Positions 52,017 through 57,380 of a DNA stretch of 57,380 bases are shown piece by piece (the stretch's first letter is position 1; each line of letters opens with the position of its first letter). Source of the DNA: Ruminococcus sp. (GTDB taxonomy: Bacteria; Bacillota; Clostridia; Oscillospirales; Acutalibacteraceae). The stretch lies in contig JAFSZY010000060.1 in the NCBI GenBank assembly GCA_017458845.1, positions 1 through 57,380 on the forward strand, given 5' to 3'. The translations under genes were made by a program, and so were the position numbers. A model generated the notes under the pieces. The model was given only the letters and a program-made list of their open reading frames with translations. It did no database searches and had not been told where the DNA came from.

Positions 52017-52700
52017 TTATACCAACGAAAGCGTCACGGTAACATCTCCCTCGCCGAGCTTTTGTTTTAGCGTACTGTTATCGCCGCGGATTTTAGCTAC
52101 TCTTGTAAACTCCCACGAATTTGTATCGTAATAAATCGTGAGCTGATTGCCCTGATAGAGAATAACATCGCCCGGACTAGTGGTTATGTATTCATCATTC
52201 GTCGGCAGAGAAAAAGGCAAATCACCGACCTTCTCAAAGTTGCCGTAGTCGTGCATTTTTATTGTGATACTGCTTTTTTGAAGCTGTTTTTTCAGCGCCT
52301 TTGCGGAAGAATTATTCATAAAGTCCGCTTTAAAAATATAGCCGTTAGCCTTGATTTTTAAGAGCTTGGCGGAAGATTTTACACTTACCTTGCAGGTATA
52401 GCTTTTCTTTCCGAGAACAGCTTTTATTTTCGCTACGCCTTTCTTCAAACCGATAACGGTAATTGAATTATTTGATTTGCGTTTAATCTTTATAAAATTC
52501 TTTCCCGACGTGATTTTAAACGATACTTTCTTTGTGGTATTTTTCAGCTTCAGCGTTTTACTCTGCTTTATGTTTAAACTCATACCTGTTGTATTGAGCT
52601 TAGGCTTTTTGGCACTCGTTTTTGCCTCGGCACAGCCGCAGGTCAAAGCGAGCGTAAGAATCAAACAAACTATGAATGAATTTTTTATAAATGTTTTCAT
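52017..52700 (-). CDS. Lipoprotein with Ig-like and cyclophilin-like domains
   Basis: 227 residues. The signal has Cys at LTCGC, consistent with lipidation. Residues ~30-115 are a Lys-rich BIg2-like domain. The C-terminal ~110 residues are of the cyclophilin-like type, with GNFEKVGDLPFSLP, ITTSPGDVILYQGNQL and SWEFTRVAKI. The same domain is found in the dockerin protein two genes away. The start overlaps the hydrolase stop by 4 bases. Function unknown. Confidence 0.75.
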   Translation of the reverse strand: MKTFIKNSFIVCLILTLALTCGCAEAKTSAKKPKLNTTGMSLNIKQSKTLKLKNTTKKVSFKITSGKNFIKIKRKSNNSITVIGLKKGVAKIKAVLGKKSYTCKVSVKSSAKLLKIKANGYIFKADFMNNSSAKALKKQLQKSSITIKMHDYGNFEKVGDLPFSLPTNDEYITTSPGDVILYQGNQLTIYYDTNSWEFTRVAKIRGDNSTLKQKLGEGDVTVTLSLV

Positions 52701-53695
52701 TTTAAATTCTCCGTAAAGAAATCCACGAGCTTATCAAAAGGTATAGCGCCCTTACCGCCGCCGTCGTAAAGGTCGGTGTGAACCGCGTCCTCGATGATAT
52801 ACAGCTCCTTATTGCCCGCGTACTTGCTGTCCTTAATCATATTCGCGTAAGCATCCTTGCCGAAATAACAGGAATGTGCCTTTTCGCCGTGGATAATCAG
52901 AACTGCACTTCGGATTTCGTTTGAATATTGAAGGATAGGCTGATTGAGGAAGGACATTGTGCCTATTGCGTTCCATCCGTCGTTTGAGTTCAGCGAGCGA
53001 GGATGATAGCCTCGGTCAGTCTTGTAGTAATCATAATAATCTTTAACGAAGAACGGCGCGTCCTCGGGAAGCGGGTCAACTACACCGCCTGCGCGTTTGT
53101 AAAAGCCGTTTTTGTAGTCCTCAACGCGCTGGACGTTGAAGGCTTTTCTTGCCTGATAGCGAGTTTCCTCACTGTCCTCGCTGTCAAAGTAGCCCTTTGC
53201 GGCAACTCTGGTCATATCATACATTGTGGAAGCAACCGTAGCCTTGATTCGCGTATCGAGCGCAGCGGCATTAATCGCCATACCGCCCCATCCGCAAATG
53301 CCGATAATTCCTATTTTATCAGCGTCAACATTATCCTGAACGGATAAATAATCAACCGCCGCCATAAAATCCTCGGTGTTGATGTCGGGTGACGCCATAT
53401 ATCTTGGCTCACCGCCGCTTTCGCCCGTGAAGGACGGATCGAAGGCAATCGTCAGAAAACCGCGCTCTGCCATAGTCTGAGCGTACAGTCCCGAGCTTTG
53501 CTCCTTGACTGCTCCGAATGGCCCCGACACTGCTATAGCGGGCAGCTTGCCCTCGGCGTTTATCGGTATATACATATCCGCCGCTAATGTAATGCCGTAA
53601 CGGTTTATAAAGGTTACTTTTTTATGATTAACTTTGTCGCTCTTCGGAAAAGTCTTGTCCCATTCCTGTGTTAATTTCAAATCTGCTGTTTTCAT
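52697..53695 (-). CDS. Alpha/beta hydrolase with Cys nucleophile motif
   Basis: 332 residues, cytosolic. The nucleophile elbow reads GICGWGGM, so Cys rather than Ser is expected, as in some dienelactone-hydrolase-like families. The His lies in EDAVHTDLYDGG near the C-terminus. It starts 21 bases after the dockerin gene and is coupled to the lipoprotein gene. Substrate unknown. Confidence 0.85.
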   Translation of the reverse strand: MKTADLKLTQEWDKTFPKSDKVNHKKVTFINRYGITLAADMYIPINAEGKLPAIAVSGPFGAVKEQSSGLYAQTMAERGFLTIAFDPSFTGESGGEPRYMASPDINTEDFMAAVDYLSVQDNVDADKIGIIGICGWGGMAINAAALDTRIKATVASTMYDMTRVAAKGYFDSEDSEETRYQARKAFNVQRVEDYKNGFYKRAGGVVDPLPEDAPFFVKDYYDYYKTDRGYHPRSLNSNDGWNAIGTMSFLNQPILQYSNEIRSAVLIIHGEKAHSCYFGKDAYANMIKDSKYAGNKELYIIEDAVHTDLYDGGGKGAIPFDKLVDFFTENLK

Positions 53696-53715
53696 AACTG
53701 TACCTCCTGTAAAAT

Positions 53716-54342
53716 TCAGTATGTGATTGTAATTGTAACGCTGCCGTTGGAAAGCAGCTTTGTTAATTCATCCTGTGTTTTGTCACTAATGCGACCGAGA
53801 CGTGTGTACCCCCAAGTGTTCGAGCCGTAGAATACAACCATCTGATTGCCTGAGTAGAGTATGACGTCACCCGGTTGGGTGGTGATTCTCGTATCGTTTC
53901 TCGGCAAGGTTATACCGAGGGCTCCCACCTGTTCAAAACCGCCGTACATTGACATTTGTATCATCAGCGGATTGTTCTTTACCGATTCTTTCAATGAAGC
54001 GACAGATTCATTATCCTCCCATTCAACTGTGACGGGTGTATCATTGATAAACATCTTCATTTCAGTTTCCGCAACCGTTGTTTCTTCTTCAAGGATGATT
54101 CCGGCGAGAATCATCTGTCCGTATGTGGCGTCGCGGATTGTAACGGCTCCGTCGCTGTTTATATCTGCGGCATCAAAATCAATTTTATTATTTAATCCAA
54201 CACGGTATTTCTGAATAGCGGTGATGTCGGAAATATTAAATTTACCGTCACGGTTTACGTCGTGATATACCGCAGATGTTGCCGTTGTAATAGCGGATAT
54301 TATTATCAAAACAATTATTATGAAGGGGATTATTCTTCTCAT
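53716..54342 (-). CDS. Dockerin-cyclophilin-like fusion, secreted
   Basis: 208 residues. N-terminal signal or membrane segment (1-~25), then a type I dockerin with two calcium loops, DVNRDGKFNISDITAIQKY and DINSDGAVTIRDATYGQM, then a cyclophilin-like domain (~100-208) with GGFEQVGALGITLP and ITTQPGDVILYSGNQM. The dockerin would dock to a cohesin scaffold outside the cell; no cohesin gene is in this window. Such a fusion with a non-glycosidase domain is unusual. Confidence 0.85.
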   Translation of the reverse strand: MRRIIPFIIIVLIIISAITTATSAVYHDVNRDGKFNISDITAIQKYRVGLNNKIDFDAADINSDGAVTIRDATYGQMILAGIILEEETTVAETEMKMFINDTPVTVEWEDNESVASLKESVKNNPLMIQMSMYGGFEQVGALGITLPRNDTRITTQPGDVILYSGNQMVVFYGSNTWGYTRLGRISDKTQDELTKLLSNGSVTITITY

Positions 54343-54358
54343 AACAACCTCCGTATTA

Positions 54359-54934
54359 TCAAACTGTATCGCATATTCTTTTTATTAACTTGACAGGCAC
54401 ACCGCCTACAACCGTGTTTGCTTCAACATCTTTGTTAACAACAGCTCCCGCGGCGATTACCGCGCCGTCACCGATTGTAACTCCGGGAAGGATTGTAACA
54501 TTCGCACCTATCCAGACGTTTTTACCGATTTTGACGGGCTTGGGAATCAGGTTCGCGCGCTTTGTCGGATTTATGTTATGATTCAGCGTGGCGATTACAG
54601 TTTTAGGTCCTACCAATGTTCCGTCGTCTATTTCAATTCCGCCCTGGTCCTGAAACTGACAGCCTGAATTGATAAAGACATTATTGCCGATTATCGTATT
54701 TTTTCCGCAGTCTGTGTAAAACGGCGGGAACATTCCGAAGTTTTTACCGATTACTCTGCCCGTCAGCTTTTCTATCAAAGCGCTGATTTCTTCGGGAGTG
54801 TGGTAAGTGCTATTCAGCTCAGAGGTTATCTTCATCGCTTCATTGGAAAGCTCCGTCATTTTAATATGAATATCGGAGCCTGCGATTACCTCTTTGCCGC
54901 TGTTTATATATTTCAGAAATTCCTGATTCGTCAC
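54359..54934 (-). CDS. Sugar O-acetyltransferase (maltose acetyltransferase type)
   Basis: Left-handed beta-helix acetyltransferase, 191 residues, CoA-dependent. N-terminal maltose-acetyltransferase helix region, hexapeptide repeats ([34 protein letters not shown]) and catalytic His in ATLNHNINP. It is the first gene of the minus-strand set and divergent from LysR 2. Confidence 0.92.
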   Translation of the reverse strand: MTNQEFLKYINSGKEVIAGSDIHIKMTELSNEAMKITSELNSTYHTPEEISALIEKLTGRVIGKNFGMFPPFYTDCGKNTIIGNNVFINSGCQFQDQGGIEIDDGTLVGPKTVIATLNHNINPTKRANLIPKPVKIGKNVWIGANVTILPGVTIGDGAVIAAGAVVNKDVEANTVVGGVPVKLIKRICDTV

Positions 54935-55059
54935 CTAACCACCTCTCTTTGTCTACATTATAATCTACAGTTACTAAAATTACAAATACTTATATTAAAT
55001 ACAACTATATGCTTTACAGGCATATGTTGAAATGTTATAATATACCCGAGGTGAACGAT

Positions 55060-55935
55060 ATGGAACTGCGTGTATTAAAATACTTTTTGATGGTCGCGAA
55101 AGAGGAGAGCATAAGCGGAGCGGCAAATGCCCTGCATCTCAGTCAGCCGACGCTTTCAAGGCAGCTCAAGGATATGGAGGAAGAGCTCGGCAAACAGCTT
55201 TTTATTCGCGGCAGCAAGAAAATCGAGCTGACGGATGAAGGCGGAATTCTTAAAAAGAGAGCCGAGGAAATTATTGCCCTCGTAGAGAAAACCGAAAACG
55301 AAATATCCGTTTCCGATGCTCATATAGCGGGCGATGTGTTCATCTGCGCGGGCGAAACAATCGGAGTGCGATTTCTGACAATGGCGGCTAAACGCGTGCG
55401 CGACAATTATCCCGATATTCGTTTTCACATCTCCAGCGGAGACCGAACCGATGTGGTTGAAAAGCTTGACAACGGTCTTGCGGATTTCGGATTGGTGTTC
55501 GGAAGTATTGACGAAACAAAGTACGAATCCATAAAAGTCCCTAACAATGACATTTGGGGCGTGCTTATGAGGAATGACAGCCCTCTCTGTGATAAATCCG
55601 TGATTGAATCAAAGGATTTATATGACAAACCGCTTATTATATCGCGCCAGGCAGACAGGACGGGAATCATCAAACGCCTGCTTTTAAGACCTGCTGATAA
55701 ATTAAAAATAGCCGCAACTTATAACCTTATTTTTAACGGTGCGCTGATGGTGCAGGACGGTCTGGGTTATGCTTTGTGTCTTGAAAGCGTTATACCATTT
55801 CCTGAAAGCAGCGGGCTTGTCTTTAAGCCTCTGACAAACGCCCTCTCCGAAGAAATGCACATCATCTGGAAAAAGGATAACGTATTCTCAAAAGCCTCGC
55901 AGAAGTTTTTTGAAGAAATAACCGACAAAGAATAA
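55060..55935 (+). CDS. LysR-family transcriptional regulator 2
   Basis: About 291 residues from MELRVLKYFLMVAKEES at 55060, with GAGGTG upstream; the earlier ATG at 55009 is rejected. Winged helix-turn-helix with SGAANALHLSQPTLSRQLKDMEEELG, then the substrate-binding domain. Divergent from the acetyltransferase-dockerin-hydrolase-lipoprotein genes, which it probably regulates. It is a different LysR subgroup from the one at 51.1 kb. Confidence 0.9.
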   Translation: MELRVLKYFLMVAKEESISGAANALHLSQPTLSRQLKDMEEELGKQLFIRGSKKIELTDEGGILKKRAEEIIALVEKTENEISVSDAHIAGDVFICAGETIGVRFLTMAAKRVRDNYPDIRFHISSGDRTDVVEKLDNGLADFGLVFGSIDETKYESIKVPNNDIWGVLMRNDSPLCDKSVIESKDLYDKPLIISRQADRTGIIKRLLLRPADKLKIAATYNLIFNGALMVQDGLGYALCLESVIPFPESSGLVFKPLTNALSEEMHIIWKKDNVFSKASQKFFEEITDKE

Positions 55936-55941
55936 AAGCGA

Positions 55942-55978
55942 AACCTCCGCTTGGAAATCTAAAATTCCAAGCGGAGGT
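55942..55978 (+). terminator. Terminator after LysR 2
   Basis: ACCTCCGCTTGGAAT/ATTCCAAGCGGAGGT stem with a short loop. Confidence 0.75.
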
Positions 55979-56042
55979 CGTTATATTGTCCGCACTTGCC
56001 GCAGCAGGTGCAGCCGTGCCACGGGTTCCAGATGTCGTGCAT
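55959..56042 (-). CDS. 27-residue Cys-rich peptide, possible remnant
   Basis: ATG at 56042 behind a near-perfect AAGGAGGTGAGG site. It begins MHDIWNPWHGCTCCGKCGQ, with four Cys and two Trp, and its stop lies inside the LysR 2 terminator. The first eleven residues equal the usual start of DUF5131 (phage Gp37/Gp68-like) proteins, so it may be what is left of one, or a small metal-binding peptide. Confidence 0.5.
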   Translation of the reverse strand: MHDIWNPWHGCTCCGKCGQYNDLRLEF

Positions 56043-56124
56043 AACCTCACCTCCTTAAAACATTATACAATATAGTTTTTCTCTGTCTATGAAAAACTCC
56101 GAGTTTTTAAGCTCGGAGCCTTTG

Positions 56125-56994
56125 TTACTTCAAATCATTGATTATCTTGCCGATGTCGGCGTTGACACAGATTGCTTGGTCTGTGATCACGTCGGGGCAA
56201 TAGCTCTCTCCGAAGTTTACGCAAATATAGAACGCATTTTCGTTCTGCGCCGTAAGCTGCCAGAACGGATACTTGATGATGACAGGTGTATTGCCGCCGA
56301 CTCCCAATTCGAGATAGACGATGTTTTTGTCCTTATTCTCAGCAATGAAAGAGTTATACCGTTCAGCCGCCATGTGCCAGCCCTCGTCCTCGACAAAGGT
56401 ATCGTCACACCTGAGATTGACTGCCATCGGCTTACCGCAGACGGGACAACGCGGGATTAGTTCGGACGGAACTTTCATATCCCTTTGCTGTTTAATCATT
56501 GCGATAACCGTGTCATAATTATCGTAAGTCTGTTTGTGACAAGGCACAGAGCATTGGAACAGACCGTAGTCGCCCTGCGTATAAAATAGCCTGTCTTTAT
56601 CAAATCCAGCCTTTTGAAATTGATGGTCGACATTCGTCGTGAGGACAAAGTAATTCTTATCCTTTACGAGCTTTAGCAGATTATCGTAAACGGGCTTTGG
56701 TGCTTTTTCGTAGCGGTTAAAATATATATGCCTGCTCCACCATGCCCAAAAAGTTTCTTGATTGGGGAACGGATAGAATCCGCCCGAATACATATCGGTA
56801 ATGCCGTACTTCTCGGCAAAGTCGGAAAAGTGTTTGTAGAAACGCTCGCCCGAATAGGTCAGCCCCGCGGAGGTTGACAAGCCCGCGCCAGCGCCGATAA
56901 CAACAGCGTCGGCGTTATTGAGCTTTTTTTGTATCTGTTCAATCTGCTGAGAGTAATTCTCGGTAGATTTGGTAATCGTAATCTTTGAAAACAT
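56125..56994 (-). CDS. Class M sirtuin (SirTM), protein ADP-ribosyltransferase type
   Basis: 289 residues. NAD-binding GAGAGLSTSAG at 34-44, TTNVD with Asn121, and a zinc ribbon with Cys148, Cys152, Cys183 and Cys186. The catalytic His of deacetylase sirtuins is replaced by Gln (TQGDYG, Gln140), as in the macrodomain-linked sirtuins that ADP-ribosylate a lipoylated GcvH-like carrier under oxidative stress. It overlaps the macrodomain gene by 56 bases, with GAGGTG before its ATG. No gcvH-like or lplA gene is inside the window. Confidence 0.88.
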   Translation of the reverse strand: MFSKITITKSTENYSQQIEQIQKKLNNADAVVIGAGAGLSTSAGLTYSGERFYKHFSDFAEKYGITDMYSGGFYPFPNQETFWAWWSRHIYFNRYEKAPKPVYDNLLKLVKDKNYFVLTTNVDHQFQKAGFDKDRLFYTQGDYGLFQCSVPCHKQTYDNYDTVIAMIKQQRDMKVPSELIPRCPVCGKPMAVNLRCDDTFVEDEGWHMAAERYNSFIAENKDKNIVYLELGVGGNTPVIIKYPFWQLTAQNENAFYICVNFGESYCPDVITDQAICVNADIGKIINDLK

Positions 56995-57380
56995 TGAATA
57001 TCACCTCAATCTCGTGTTCTTTCTGATATTCTTTTACGGTATTGACCGCGATCTGCGCGGCTGTGTCGTTGGGGAAATGAAACTCGCCCGTGCTGATACA
57101 ACAGAACGCTATGCTTTTCAGACCGTTCTTTACCGCTTCATTCAAACAGGAGAGATAACAGCTTTTGAGCAGTTCGCAGTCCTCATCCGTGAGCCTGCCG
57201 CCGACAATCGGTCCTACTGTGTGGATAACATTTTTACACGGCAAGTTATAGGCGGGAGTGATCTTTGCCTGTCCTGTCGGTTCCTCGTGACCCTGCGCCT
57301 GCATCAGCTGATCACAGGCGTTGCGTAACTGTACGCCCGCGTAGGTATGGATGGCGTTGTCGATGCAGCCGTGACAGGGA
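56939..57380 (-). CDS. Zinc-type macrodomain protein (ADP-ribosyl hydrolase), 5' end cut by the window
   Basis: The frame is open to the window edge. Beyond the internal Met at 57304 it continues upstream as PCHGCIDNAIHTYAGVQLR, the Cys/His pattern of zinc-containing macrodomains. The macrodomain itself shows GQAKITPAYNLPCKNVIHTVGP and SIAFCCISTGEFHFP. Such proteins remove ADP-ribose placed by the neighbouring sirtuin. The true start lies outside the window. Its end overlaps the sirtuin start by 56 bases. Confidence 0.85.
   Translation of the reverse strand, partial: PCHGCIDNAIHTYAGVQLRNACDQLMQAQGHEEPTGQAKITPAYNLPCKNVIHTVGPIVGGRLTDEDCELLKSCYLSCLNEAVKNGLKSIAFCCISTGEFHFPNDTAAQIAVNTVKEYQKEHEIEVIFNVFKDYDYQIYRELLSAD

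Overview
The window looks like a chromosomal segment of a gut or rumen clostridium, most likely an Oscillospirales/Ruminococcus-like Firmicute. The signs are a FabK-type fatty-acid module, RqcH/NFACT, WalJ-RlmH, BspA-like and Ig-like secreted proteins, a dockerin, an NFeoB with a FeoB-associated Cys-rich peptide, and consistent AGGAGG-type ribosome binding sites. Base composition is middling. This placement is inference from gene content; no 16S or tRNA gene was seen.

Layout. 1-2.8 kb: fabK-fabD-fabG on the minus strand. 3.4-8.4 kb: a class A penicillin-binding protein, homoserine dehydrogenase and aspartokinase on the plus strand. 8.5-15.8 kb: Na/Pi cotransporter, RqcH, WalJ, RlmH and MurA on the minus strand, separated by palindromic intergenic repeats. 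16-23.5 kb: a minus-strand aromatic operon aroE-aroK-tyrA-aroB-[mobile-like element]-aroA-aroC-chorismate mutase-acyltransferase. 23.7-33.4 kb: acpP, three secreted surface proteins, an ECF transporter subunit and an EF-G paralogue. 33.5-35.6 kb: DAHP synthase and prephenate dehydratase behind a Phe-rich leader peptide and attenuator. With the aro operon this covers almost the whole route to Phe and Tyr; only aroD is not seen. 35.6-39.4 kb: a DtxR-type regulator divergent from feoA-feoA-feoB-Cys-rich peptide, with four matching operator palindromes. 39.4-42.3 kb: a degraded accessory patch (RHS fragment, lipoprotein, frameshifted phospholipase-like gene, AlkZ-related protein, GNAT). 42.4-44.6 kb: nadE and a secreted esterase. 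45-52 kb: an eight-gene redox operon (flavodoxins, alcohol dehydrogenase, aldo/keto reductase, DUF4405, flavin reductase, cysteine-protease-like protein, FMN reductase) divergent from a LysR regulator. 52-55.9 kb: a second LysR locus with two secreted cyclophilin-like proteins, one carrying a dockerin. 56.1 kb to the end: a class M sirtuin overlapping a zinc-type macrodomain gene cut by the window edge.

The most unusual signals are these. (1) A 479-bp element between aroB and aroA has 52-bp inverted terminal repeats that tightly frame a DUF559 (Vsr-like endonuclease) gene broken by one stop codon; related ORF-less elements lie elsewhere in the window. (2) A Phe-codon leader peptide with terminator lies upstream of the DAHP synthase gene. 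(3) A ~109-bp multi-hairpin repeat occurs in inverted orientation 44 kb apart, and one copy supplies the fabG stop codon. (4) The sirtuin/macrodomain pair. (5) The dockerin-cyclophilin fusion.
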